Origin: Candidatus Methanomethylicus sp. | GTDB taxonomy: Archaea > Thermoproteota > Methanomethylicia > Methanomethylicales > Methanomethylicaceae | Assembly: GCA_028683025.1 (NCBI GenBank) | Contig: JAJRAB010000081.1 | Location: forward strand, 1 to 7,750 | Length of the DNA: 7,750 nt | Reading direction: 5' to 3' | Part shown: in pieces, positions 1 to 6,994 of the stretch | Layout: each line of letters opens with the position of its first letter | Numbering within the stretch: the first letter of the stretch is position 1 | Position numbers and translations under genes: made by a program | Notes under the pieces: generated by a model | What the model was told of the DNA's origin: nothing | The model's input: the letters and a program-made list of their open reading frames with translations, nothing else | Databases searched by the model: none

Positions 1-285
1 TATGTTAACATACACTGCATTTATTATGTTATCATCCGTCGTTACTTTGACCGAGAATGATGGCGCGTGCGTAATATTTACCGTATAGCCGCCCCATATT
101 TCCACTTCAGAAAAGTCCGAATAATTGAAGTTGGATGTAATTACCCTGCCAGATCCAATGATTGAATTTCCTCCATCTGGTCTATTTGAGGCAAGATAAT
201 ATCCCGTTGCAATTAGAACTCCAGCCAGAACAATGATCGCCAAAACGAATACATTCTTACTAATGCCATTAGTCCGATAAGACAT
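1..285 (-). CDS. Membrane-anchored DUF2807 (head-GIN domain) protein, N-terminal part
   Basis: The frame is open for exactly 95 codons from an ATG at 285 down to the window edge, so the C-terminus is missing. Residues 1-10 are polar. Residues about 11-31 (VFVLAIIVLAGVLIATGYY and neighbours) form one hydrophobic segment, an uncleaved anchor or signal peptide. From about residue 43 the sequence reads GSGRVITSNF, then FSEVEIWGGYTVNIT, then VKVTTDDNII, which is the opening pattern of DUF2807 beta-helical domains. Those domains are extracytoplasmic and of unknown biochemical function, so an outside-facing location is inferred. The start is supported by AGGTGG about five bases upstream of the ATG. 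It is divergent from the plus-strand glycosylase-like gene and shares the gap at 286-443 with it. The family call rests on recognition of about 50 domain residues only. Confidence 0.72.
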   Translation of the reverse strand, partial: MSYRTNGISKNVFVLAIIVLAGVLIATGYYLASNRPDGGNSIIGSGRVITSNFNYSDFSEVEIWGGYTVNITHAPSFSVKVTTDDNIINAVYVNI

Positions 286-443
286 TAATCCCACCTAATC
301 CTATTTTATTAATGGCTTCTTAAAGTAATTATTCTCTTTTATCCATTTTTAAATATGCTGATGAGGGATCGAATTTCACAGATGCCCAAATTTATTATTC
401 ACCAAGCTTCAATAACCATTAACCAAATTTTGAGGCGCTTGGT
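286..443. promoter_or_regulatory. Divergent promoter gap
   Basis: This 158-base AT-rich gap separates two divergent genes. On the minus strand, TATTTAAA (355 down to 348) is a plausible TATA box that would put transcription near 325, about 40 bases before the DUF2807 start. On the plus strand, TTTATTAT (391-398) would put transcription near 420, about 24 bases before the TTG at 444. TTTTTAAATA (345-354) could also act on the plus strand. No tRNA, repeat or conserved small reading frame was seen. The boxes are inferred by eye from spacing and composition. Confidence 0.4.
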
Positions 444-1049
444 TTGAAAATGACTGAAGCCATAGGGTGTAACGGATTCCCGTGCCTGGACATAGAAAAG
501 CATTCCTATTGCATTCCAAATATAGACCTTGATCCATCAAGAGTTAGGGCAATGATGATCTCTGAATGCTCACCTTCATTATCTTCAGACTATTTCTATT
601 CTCCAGATTCTCTTTTTTCCAGAACAACTCTTCAAGCCTTCAGAGACTCTGGTATGGAAGTTCGCGACATCAATCAGCTTATTGATTATGGATTTTATTT
701 CACAACCGCAGTGAAATGCGGTAAAAAAACCTATGGAATAAATTCTGCTACGATAAGGCATTGCTCATTCCTGCTCGAGGGAGAATTTAATCTATTTGAA
801 AACTTGAAGGTAGTTATGCTGATGGGCGATGTAGCAATTAAAACTTTTAACGAAATGGCCAAACGAAAGACTGGCACAAGAGCCATTCCTGCAGGTTCAA
901 CCTATAGGTTAAGAGAAAGTACCTTCTTTTTTAATGGGCTGCGGATCTTTCCGTCCTACCTCCAAGCAGGTCCCAGCTTCTTCATTGAAAAAAGCAAGCG
1001 CAAGATGATCTCTGAAGACATCGCCAGTTGTCTTGCAATATTAAAATGA
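444..1049 (+). CDS. Uracil-DNA glycosylase superfamily protein, divergent
   Basis: This 201-residue soluble protein resembles a branch of the uracil-DNA glycosylase superfamily. Visible landmarks are RAMMISECSP (35-44) where families 4/5 have the GEAPG water-activating loop; a conserved SDYFYSP stretch (48-54); TTAVKC (87-92), with Cys92 and Cys107 spaced C-x14-C like the second half of the family 4 iron-sulfur motif; VVMLMGDVAIKTF (123-135); and FPSYLQAGPS (169-178) where the catalytic HPS-like loop is expected. Cys9 and Cys14 could complete a 4Fe-4S site, although classical members use C-x2-C. The usual loop histidine seems absent, so base-excision activity is uncertain and another nucleic-acid role is possible. 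TTG at 444 is preferred because GAGG lies eight bases upstream; ATG at 450 is the alternative. The stop overlaps the next gene's ATG, implying translational coupling. Confidence 0.7.
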   Translation: MKMTEAIGCNGFPCLDIEKHSYCIPNIDLDPSRVRAMMISECSPSLSSDYFYSPDSLFSRTTLQAFRDSGMEVRDINQLIDYGFYFTTAVKCGKKTYGINSATIRHCSFLLEGEFNLFENLKVVMLMGDVAIKTFNEMAKRKTGTRAIPAGSTYRLRESTFFFNGLRIFPSYLQAGPSFFIEKSKRKMISEDIASCLAILK

Positions 1050-2053
1050 CTGTGGTGAACATCGCCTTGAATCAAGTGGAGTATACGAAAAAGGCGCCAA
1101 GGAAGATTGCCCCCCTCATCCTGTTATTTCTTCTAGCTCCATCAATTGGTGAATTATTGTCGGGATCGTCACCCCCGGCGGAATTCTTCAATCCGTTTCC
1201 TCTCATACTGCTGACCTCCCTGTACGGCAGTGGGGCGATTGTTGTACGTGAATTGAAGGTTATGTGGGGTAAGGATTACCGTACCCTTCTCCTGCTTGGC
1301 GCTGCCTATGGTATTTTGGAAGAAGGTCTGATGGTGAAAAGCTTCTTCGATCCTTCTTGGATGGACCTGGGAATACTCGGAACCTTCGGCAGATATGCTG
1401 GAATAAACTGGGTCTGGACGGAAGTATTGATAATTTACCATATGGTATTCAGCATTACCATCCCCATTACTATCGCTGGGCTAGTGTTTCCAAATGTAAG
1501 GTATGAAAGATGGACTAGCAACCAAACTCTTTTCATTTTCTTAGTTCTGCTCGCTGCTGTGACTGTTTTTGGCTTCTTTTTTCTAACGCCATATCGTCCT
1601 CCAATATTGCCTTATCTGGCAGCAGCAGCTTCAATGGTTGTGCTTGGCTGCATCGCCAATAAACTTCCTATGATGAAATACCCTCCCATAACGCTTGCAA
1701 AATCTAGGGTAGCTTACCTTATTGGGTTGATCTTTGGAACCCTTTTCTTTATCCTTGACTTCGCCGGTCCCTATCTCCTCCGTAATCCGATCTTAGTTAT
1801 GGTAGCGGTCTTCCTCTTCATATACATCATTTGGCACTTAATAAAACGCTATGACTGGGATAGCGCAGGTTCAGCCATGGGCAGGTGGTCAATTGTGGCT
1901 GGTTGTCTGTCTTTCATGATTACTCTTGCCTTTCTCCAGGAACTGGATACATCCCGACTTGATAATACCTCATTCATGGCTCTAACTGGGCTAGTGGCAG
2001 CTATTCTCTTGCTTCTTTTGAGGGGATATATCAAAAGGAGGTTGCCTGCTTGA
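1046..2053 (+). CDS. Polytopic membrane protein of unknown function
   Basis: This protein has 335 residues from the ATG at 1046, which overlaps the upstream stop as ATGA. A TTG at 1028 is possible but would overlap the upstream gene by 22 bases. I do not recognise a named family. About nine or ten hydrophobic segments are visible, roughly at residues 22-37, 51-66, 78-91, 126-147, 161-180, 188-205, 221-241, 247-266, 281-297 and 310-326. The N-terminal half holds unusual polar motifs inside or beside membrane segments: SIGELLSGSSPP (33-44), RE (68-69), GILEEGLMVKSFFDP (89-103), GINWVW (119-124) and YHMVFSI (131-137). Glu92, Glu93 and His132 could form a buried site. This faintly recalls CAAX-protease-like (CPBP) enzymes, but their EExxxR motif is not matched exactly. 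The C-terminus is basic (KRRLPA). Coupling to the glycosylase-like gene suggests shared expression; a shared function is not shown. Confidence 0.75.
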   Translation: MTVVNIALNQVEYTKKAPRKIAPLILLFLLAPSIGELLSGSSPPAEFFNPFPLILLTSLYGSGAIVVRELKVMWGKDYRTLLLLGAAYGILEEGLMVKSFFDPSWMDLGILGTFGRYAGINWVWTEVLIIYHMVFSITIPITIAGLVFPNVRYERWTSNQTLFIFLVLLAAVTVFGFFFLTPYRPPILPYLAAAASMVVLGCIANKLPMMKYPPITLAKSRVAYLIGLIFGTLFFILDFAGPYLLRNPILVMVAVFLFIYIIWHLIKRYDWDSAGSAMGRWSIVAGCLSFMITLAFLQELDTSRLDNTSFMALTGLVAAILLLLLRGYIKRRLPA

Positions 2054-2101
2054 CGAAGGTGCACTTCCCCCTCGCCACCCTTGAGTCCATTTAAATTGAT
2101 A
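2054..2101. other. Convergent intergenic gap
   Basis: Forty-eight bases separate the end of the membrane-protein gene from the end of the moeA-PBP gene. It holds a small palindromic core, GAAG-GTGCA-CTTC (2055-2067), and a TTTAAA. No clear T-run was seen on either strand, so no terminator is called. Confidence 0.5.
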
Positions 2102-4054
2102 TTACCATAAGGTATAACCTGGAAGCTTTTCAAGTGCTTTCCTGAATTTTTCTGATCTAAGTTGCTCCTTGAATAATTTGACTGATTCCTTCTCCAAGCT
2201 CATCGGGTTGATAACAAAATCATACTCCTCCTCACTTAATGGAATGAAATCAAGATTATAGGCTGCAGCAACACTCCTAACCCCTACTCCTGCATCGGCT
2301 CTTCCTTGGCTTATGGCTGCTCCAACTGCCGAATGGGTCTTTGCTTCCCATCTGTAACCCCTTATCTTCATAGCGATATTGTTGAAATCGAGCCCTCTGC
2401 TAAAGGCAATTCCTTTGAGCAGGCTGTCTGTAAGGATTCTAGTACCAGATCCCCTATTTCTATTGACAAAAATTAAGTCCTTTCCCAATAGATCTTCCAT
2501 GTTTTCAATATTCAAAGGGTTCCCCTTGCGAACCATTATGCCCTGTAGCCTTTTGTATCCCTTAATTAGGCAATTCAATGGAAACCCTGCTTCTTCAATA
2601 AAGCTCAAATTGTATTTCATTGAATTTTCATCCAAAAGATGGATGCCCGCTATGTCTGTCTGCCCTTGGGCAACCGCATTCAATCCTCCCAGAGAACCTA
2701 TATTGGCTGTTTTAGCCCTCAAACCCCTTTCCTTAAAGAGTTGGAGAAGGAGCAGGTCGAGACCGGGGCAATGGCTGCCCATAACCGTCAGATCTGCTTT
2801 AGTGTAGCCTTCAAACATTCTAACCCTAACTGATTGACCCCGGTCTATAAATTCTGAGTCTGAATTAACTGTGATGTAGCCGTCTGCCTTGGCAAGAGTC
2901 CCGATGGCGCCCGAACTGGCAATCACAGGATATATCCCATACTTTCCGTCATTTTGAACCGCATGAACTGGTAGGTACCATCTCTTCCCTTTGGCGCCAT
3001 TTACTCTCTGGGAAAGGCTGCCCTCCACGATAACTCCATCATTTAACTGCCTCCTTCCTACGCGATAAAGGAATGGTTTGACAAGCTGATCGAATATTAT
3101 CAGTGCTGATACGGGATAACCTGGAAGTCCGACGATAGGCTTGGTGCCATCATAAGCGATTATGGTGGGTTTTCCTGGCTTAACCTGTAATCCATGGATC
3201 ACTATGCCCGGCTCGAAAGATTCTCCTAGAACCCTGTAAACAAGGTCGCTGTCGCCAGCTGATGTCCCTCCAGATATGAGCAGGAGATCGCATTCTTGGA
3301 TGGCGTTTTTAATCATGCTTTCCATATTTTCATAATTGTCTGCTGCCCTTCCATAGTATCTGGGCTTGCAGCCGCAGGTACCAACAGCTGCGATCAATGC
3401 GCTAGAATTGACATCATAGATTTTTCCATAGCTAAGTTCAGATCCTGCCTCCGCTAATTCATTCCCCGTCGATATTATGCCAACAATCGGCATTGCAATT
3501 ACAGGTACATCTGCCCTCCCAATTGCTGCCAGAATGGCAATCTCCCGTGTGCCAAGGATTGCTCCTTCCCTGAGTGCCATTTCGCCAATCTGAATATCCG
3601 ATCCCGCAGACGCTACATTTTCTCCGGGGGTTGTAGCTCTAAATATATTTACTACATTGCCTGCCCTTGAAGTGTATTCCACCATGACTACGGAATCAGC
3701 CCCTCGGGGCATCGGGGCACCTGTGGCTATTTCAATGCACTCTCCCGCATGGAGCTCGGTTAACTCCGAATCCCCTGCAGCAACGCTTCCTACAAACTTT
3801 AGCTCTATGGGTTGTTGATCGCTTGCCCGTTCAGTGTCACTTGATGTTAATGCAAAGCCGTCCATCTCAGCCCTATCGAATGGCGGCAGATCAACTGAAG
3901 AGAAAATGCTTTCAGCAAGCACCCTCCCCTCTGCCATTGCGAGTCCAACCATTTCCGTTATTGAGGTGACTGGCGCACTCTTGATAAGTAAGTTTCTGGC
4001 TTCCTCAATGGTTTCCAGTTTGTGAAATAACTTTCTTGAAGCTGTTTTTGTCAT
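2102..4054 (-). CDS. moeA: Molybdopterin molybdenumtransferase MoeA fused to a PBP_like domain
   Basis: MoeA inserts molybdate (or tungstate) into adenylated molybdopterin in the cytoplasm, the last step of metal-cofactor assembly. Residues 1 to about 413 are a full MoeA: DLPPFDRAEMDGFAL (55-69), GECIEIATGAPMP (104-116), STGNEL (195-200), SGGTSAGDSDL (261-271), VKPGKP (291-296) and LPGYPVSAL (310-318), then the beta-rich C-terminal domain. Residues about 420-650 are a periplasmic-binding-protein-like domain of the PBP_like type (PF12727 family): GSLGGL (453-458), DIAGIHLLD (467-475), NRNRGSGTR (531-539) and RADAGVGV (585-592). It has no signal peptide, so it is cytosolic. Its ligand is unknown; an oxyanion-sensing or delivery role is inference. 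This fusion is a known arrangement in archaea and some anaerobic bacteria. The ATG has AGGA five bases upstream and starts 12 bases after the upstream moeA stop, so the two are almost certainly co-transcribed. Confidence 0.93.
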   Translation of the reverse strand: MTKTASRKLFHKLETIEEARNLLIKSAPVTSITEMVGLAMAEGRVLAESIFSSVDLPPFDRAEMDGFALTSSDTERASDQQPIELKFVGSVAAGDSELTELHAGECIEIATGAPMPRGADSVVMVEYTSRAGNVVNIFRATTPGENVASAGSDIQIGEMALREGAILGTREIAILAAIGRADVPVIAMPIVGIISTGNELAEAGSELSYGKIYDVNSSALIAAVGTCGCKPRYYGRAADNYENMESMIKNAIQECDLLLISGGTSAGDSDLVYRVLGESFEPGIVIHGLQVKPGKPTIIAYDGTKPIVGLPGYPVSALIIFDQLVKPFLYRVGRRQLNDGVIVEGSLSQRVNGAKGKRWYLPVHAVQNDGKYGIYPVIASSGAIGTLAKADGYITVNSDSEFIDRGQSVRVRMFEGYTKADLTVMGSHCPGLDLLLLQLFKERGLRAKTANIGSLGGLNAVAQGQTDIAGIHLLDENSMKYNLSFIEEAGFPLNCLIKGYKRLQGIMVRKGNPLNIENMEDLLGKDLIFVNRNRGSGTRILTDSLLKGIAFSRGLDFNNIAMKIRGYRWEAKTHSAVGAAISQGRADAGVGVRSVAAAYNLDFIPLSEEEYDFVINPMSLEKESVKLFKEQLRSEKFRKALEKLPGYTLW

Positions 4055-4066
4055 TTGAATCCTACC

Positions 4067-5314
4067 TCAAATTAACTCAACCTCAACCTCACAACCTTCT
4101 TCAAGACCCTCAAGATCTTCTTTCACAATCACAATTCCATCCGCTCTTGTTATAGAAGAAAGCATCCCCGAGCCAGTAATTGCCAAGGGTATGGCTTTCA
4201 TTTGCTCATCCTCACACCTCAATTGTACTCTTAGGAAGTGGCGTATCCCAGGAGAAGTTGGTACTGCCCTGGACATTATTGCACTTACTTTTTCTCTCTC
4301 AGGTGGACGCCTTTCCAGCCAACTGTATATCAAAGGTTGAACTAAGTTCTCAAATCCAACTAACGCTGATACCGGATAGCCTGGCAAAATGAAAAGCGGC
4401 TTATTGTCTATTATTCCAAAACCTGCAGGTTTCCCTGGCTTAATTGCTAAACCATGGAAAATAATCCCTCTCTCCGAAATTGACTTGGCTGCCTCTGGAA
4501 CCAAGTCCTTCCTGCCCAGGGAGGTGCCGCCGATTGTGATTATGGCATCTGCATCTGAACAGCCCAACTTTTTCAACGCTTTTGCGATATCCCCGATGCT
4601 GTCTTCAACAATGCCAAAATCAAGTATGTTGCAACCCATCTCTTTGAGCAGGCAGATTAGCATGGGTTTTGTAGAATCAAAAATACTTCCTTGGGCTAAA
4701 GTATGGGACTCTGTGATGTCTACGAGCTCTTTGCCTGTTGAAAATAGCCCAATTTTTGGTCGCTTTTTAACAACGACCGAATCACAGCCTATTGAAGCCA
4801 GAACACCAATATGCCAGGGTTTCAATAGTGTTCCTTTTGCTATGATCATTTCACCTTTTCGGAGATCTTCGCCTGAAATGGAAATATTGGCATACTTGGG
4901 AACCGCTTTGAAAAGACTAACTCTATTTCCATTTATGGATGTATCTTCAGCCATGATAACAGCGTCAGCACCATCGGGAATCTGGGCTCCTGTAAAAATT
5001 TCAATACATTCTCCCCTACTTAGTTTGCGCTGACCAGATCCAGCTTCGCTGGTCCCTATGAGTTTTAAAATTGCTGGGTTTGAATGGGATGCACTTAGGG
5101 CATCTTCTGAAATTAAGGCATAGCCATCTACTGCAGATCTGTCAAATGGCGGTACGTCCGTTCCAGAGACAATATCCCTAACGAGGATTCGTCCGTTAGC
5201 GTCAATGATGCCAACCGATTCCGAGGAAATTCCTTTTATTGAGCTGAGATCATGTATGATCTTTTGAGCCTCTTCAACCCTTGTTAATTTGCTGAATCCC
5301 TTCATTTGCCTCAA
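4067..5314 (-). CDS. moeA: Molybdopterin molybdenumtransferase MoeA, stand-alone
   Basis: This 415-residue protein is a complete MoeA without an added domain, close to the usual family length. Motifs are DVPPFDRSAVDGYAL (53-67), GECIEIFTGAQIPDGAD (101-117), FSTGKEL (191-197), IGGTSLGRKDL (261-271), IKPGKP (291-296) and LPGYPVSAL (310-318). It lacks a signal peptide and is cytosolic. These motifs fall at the same residue numbers as in the downstream fused paralogue, so the MoeA cores have kept nearly the same length since duplication. One difference stands out: GGTSLGRKD here against GGTSAGDSD in the fused copy, a basic pair replacing an acidic/small pair in an active-site-region motif. It is the first gene of the operon. 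TTG at 5314 is chosen because GGTGAT lies five bases upstream; ATG at 5305 has GAGG only three bases upstream and is a possible alternative. Confidence 0.93.
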   Translation of the reverse strand: MRQMKGFSKLTRVEEAQKIIHDLSSIKGISSESVGIIDANGRILVRDIVSGTDVPPFDRSAVDGYALISEDALSASHSNPAILKLIGTSEAGSGQRKLSRGECIEIFTGAQIPDGADAVIMAEDTSINGNRVSLFKAVPKYANISISGEDLRKGEMIIAKGTLLKPWHIGVLASIGCDSVVVKKRPKIGLFSTGKELVDITESHTLAQGSIFDSTKPMLICLLKEMGCNILDFGIVEDSIGDIAKALKKLGCSDADAIITIGGTSLGRKDLVPEAAKSISERGIIFHGLAIKPGKPAGFGIIDNKPLFILPGYPVSALVGFENLVQPLIYSWLERRPPEREKVSAIMSRAVPTSPGIRHFLRVQLRCEDEQMKAIPLAITGSGMLSSITRADGIVIVKEDLEGLEEGCEVEVELI

Positions 5315-5319
5315 CCGAC

Positions 5320-5325
5320 ATCACC
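5320..5325 (-). promoter_or_regulatory. Shine-Dalgarno site deciding the moeA TTG start
   Basis: Read on the minus strand this is GGTGAT, a match to the core of the archaeal and bacterial anti-Shine-Dalgarno partner. Its five-base spacing to TTG 5314 favours that start over ATG 5305. Confidence 0.5.
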
Positions 5326-5375
5326 AAGACAACGAATACTTGATTCTTAGTCTTTACGATCAATCTAGATCATGA

Positions 5376-5383
5376 CTTATAAT
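5376..5383 (-). promoter_or_regulatory. Putative TATA box of the moeA operon
   Basis: The minus strand reads ATTATAAG. An archaeal start about 26 bases downstream would fall near 5354, giving a leader of about 40 bases before the TTG at 5314. This is inferred from composition and spacing only. Confidence 0.35.
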
Positions 5384-5578
5384 GGCTTGTGCTTTTTTAG
5401 TGAATACTAGTACCCGTAATCTCTATATGGTAATTTTAATTTACATTTCTTGTTATTGATCCGAATAACCCCTGAAAATTATATCCATGCATAATAATCA
5501 AGTTTGATGGGCTCCAATCAGCCTTTTCTTAAGTTCAAATTCACAATGATCATATTCGTTCAAAAAATGTCAGGCGAT

Positions 5579-5592
5579 AAATTATTATTATA
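5579..5592 (+). promoter_or_regulatory. Putative TATA box of the aminotransferase gene
   Basis: An A/T-only run (AAATTATTATTATA is its core) lies about 50 bases before the GTG at 5636. A start some 26 bases downstream would fall around 5605-5615, just ahead of the GGAGG ribosome site. The alternative boxes at 5422 and 5479 would give much longer leaders, or a leaderless mRNA at ATG 5507. Confidence 0.35.
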
Positions 5593-5623
5593 CCATCCCT
5601 TTGTTTCTCGTAAAGGAATTTAT

Positions 5624-5628
5624 GGAGG
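5624..5628 (+). promoter_or_regulatory. Shine-Dalgarno site fixing the aminotransferase GTG start
   Basis: GGAGG lies seven bases upstream of the in-frame GTG at 5636. It is the strongest ribosome-binding site in the gap, and the protein starting there matches the usual N-terminus of this aminotransferase group. Confidence 0.7.
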
Positions 5629-5635
5629 AAAGAGT

Positions 5636-6994
5636 GTGTCTGGTCAACCACCACAAGATGAAACAGTTGAATTAGTGGCAAAATATACCTATGGAACATG
5701 GCGTTTTCAAAAAGGATGGAAAAAACCGCCCCACATTGTTGATGCGGAGGGTGTATATTTCACAGATGCTTCAGGGAAAAAGTTCCTTGATTTCTCGTCG
5801 CAGCTAATGTGTTCAAACTTAGGTCATAAGAATCAGGCTCTAATAGATGCGATTGTTGAACAAGCTAAAAAGATGCCTTACATCGGTCCTGCTTACTCCA
5901 TAGATATTCGGGCTCAGGTCAGTAAAGCCTTGGTCGAGGTAATGCCGAAGGGATTGGAGAAGTATTTCTATTCAACCTCAGGCACTGAGGCCAATGAAGC
6001 AGCCTTTAAAATTGTAAGGATGTATCAAAAGCCAAAGGGTGCCTATAAGATCATATCCCGTTATACCTCCTATCACGGTGCCACTGCTGGATCTATTGCA
6101 GCAACTGGCGATCCAAGAAGATGGTTCTCAGAACCAACCAGTAAAATACCTGGGGTCATCTTTGCACCTGATTGCAATTGCTACCGCTGCCCATTTAGGC
6201 AAGAATATCCGAGCTGCGGAATAACCTGTGCTGAATATGTAGATTATATGATAAAGAATGAGGCAAATGTTGCTGCTATGATAGTGGAACCTGTTGTGGG
6301 GACCAATGGAGTGCTGGTTCCAGTGAAGGAATACCTGCCCAGACTAAAACAGATATGTGAAGAAAATGATGTTATCTTCATTGCAGACGAGGTCATGGCT
6401 GGGTGGGGTCGGACAGGCAAATGGTTTGCCGTTGACAATTGGGATGTAAAGCCCGATATAATAACAACCGCAAAGGGAAGCACGGGTGCCTATACTCCGC
6501 TTGGAATAACCGCTACCACAAGGAAAATTGCAGATTACTTCGAGGACAATTACTTTGCACATGGTCATACCTACGAAGCGCATCCTCTAGCAATGTCGCC
6601 TGTGGTTGCAGCCATTAACGAGTACAAACGCATGCACTTGTTGGAAAATGCGAAAGAACTCGGTAAGCACATGTCAAAGCGCTTGAATGAACTGAAGGAA
6701 CGGCACATTTCCATCGGCGATGTAAGAGGTATCGGACTCTTCTGGGCTATTGAGATTGTAAAGGACAGAAAAACAAAGAAACCATTCAATACCCGGGTGG
6801 ACAAGGCAACTGGTGCCCCATTGATGGTCGATAAGGTAGCTGCTGAATTGAGCAAGAGAGGCATTATTCAATCAACTTGGATAAGCCACTTTGTTATCGC
6901 TCCACCATTGATCATTACAAAGGAGCAGCTGGATTTCGGCATCGATGCTTTTGACGAAGCATTAAGAGTTGCAGATGCCGAGGTAGAAAGGTAA
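5636..6994 (+). CDS. PLP-dependent class III aminotransferase
   Basis: This 452-residue cytosolic enzyme transfers an amino group, typically from an omega-amino or similar donor, to a 2-oxo acid using pyridoxal phosphate. Landmarks from the GTG start are YTYGTWRFQKGW (17-28), the cofactor phosphate loop STSGTEANEAAFK (113-125), YHGATAGS (146-153), DEVMAGWGRTGKWF (251-264) with Asp251 expected to contact the pyridine nitrogen, Lys280 in TTAKGSTGAY as the Schiff-base lysine, and HGHTYEAHPLA (309-319). All key residues are present. Residues 180-198 hold five cysteines (C180, C182, C185, C194, C198). The nearest groups I recognise are taurine or beta-alanine transaminases, often labelled 'aspartate aminotransferase family'; the substrate cannot be read from the sequence. 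Neighbours do not suggest a pathway. An upstream in-frame start (TTG 5504 or ATG 5507) would add 43-44 atypical residues. Confidence 0.92.
   Translation: MSGQPPQDETVELVAKYTYGTWRFQKGWKKPPHIVDAEGVYFTDASGKKFLDFSSQLMCSNLGHKNQALIDAIVEQAKKMPYIGPAYSIDIRAQVSKALVEVMPKGLEKYFYSTSGTEANEAAFKIVRMYQKPKGAYKIISRYTSYHGATAGSIAATGDPRRWFSEPTSKIPGVIFAPDCNCYRCPFRQEYPSCGITCAEYVDYMIKNEANVAAMIVEPVVGTNGVLVPVKEYLPRLKQICEENDVIFIADEVMAGWGRTGKWFAVDNWDVKPDIITTAKGSTGAYTPLGITATTRKIADYFEDNYFAHGHTYEAHPLAMSPVVAAINEYKRMHLLENAKELGKHMSKRLNELKERHISIGDVRGIGLFWAIEIVKDRKTKKPFNTRVDKATGAPLMVDKVAAELSKRGIIQSTWISHFVIAPPLIITKEQLDFGIDAFDEALRVADAEVER

Larger units (their letters stand above)
5315..5635. other. Divergent regulatory gap without a gene
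   Basis: These 321 bases lie between the moeA operon (minus) and the aminotransferase (plus). The stretch is AT-rich and holds several TATA-like elements: ATTATAAG on the minus strand (5383 to 5376), and on the plus strand TCTATATGG (5422-5430), TTATAT (5479-5484) and a run of ATT triplets near 5579-5592. GATC-N6-GATC (5358-5371) lies between the minus-strand box and its predicted start. The aminotransferase frame stays open from 5504, but the extra 44 residues it would add do not look like the family's N-terminus, so I leave them non-coding. No RNA gene or repeat was recognised. Confidence 0.5.

Noticed and set aside
1318..1443. Assignment of the membrane protein as a CAAX/CPBP protease
   Set aside because: EEGLMVK and YHMVF only loosely resemble the EExxxR and FxxxH motifs, and the third motif was not found, so I left the function unassigned.
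2055..2067. Terminator hairpin between the convergent genes
   Set aside because: The stem is only four bases and no T-run follows on either strand.
2379..2807. A 142-codon plus-strand frame opposite the PBP_like domain
   Set aside because: It is antisense to a strongly supported coding region and has no family signature or convincing ribosome site.
4389..5033. A 214-codon open frame on the plus strand opposite moeA
   Set aside because: It lies antisense to a complete moeA with all family motifs; its product shows no recognisable domain and has the low-complexity look of a reverse-strand shadow.
5504..5635. N-terminal extension of the aminotransferase, or a separate small protein
   Set aside because: The sequence is unlike the family N-terminus, contains promoter-like AT runs, and a better start with GGAGG follows at 5636.
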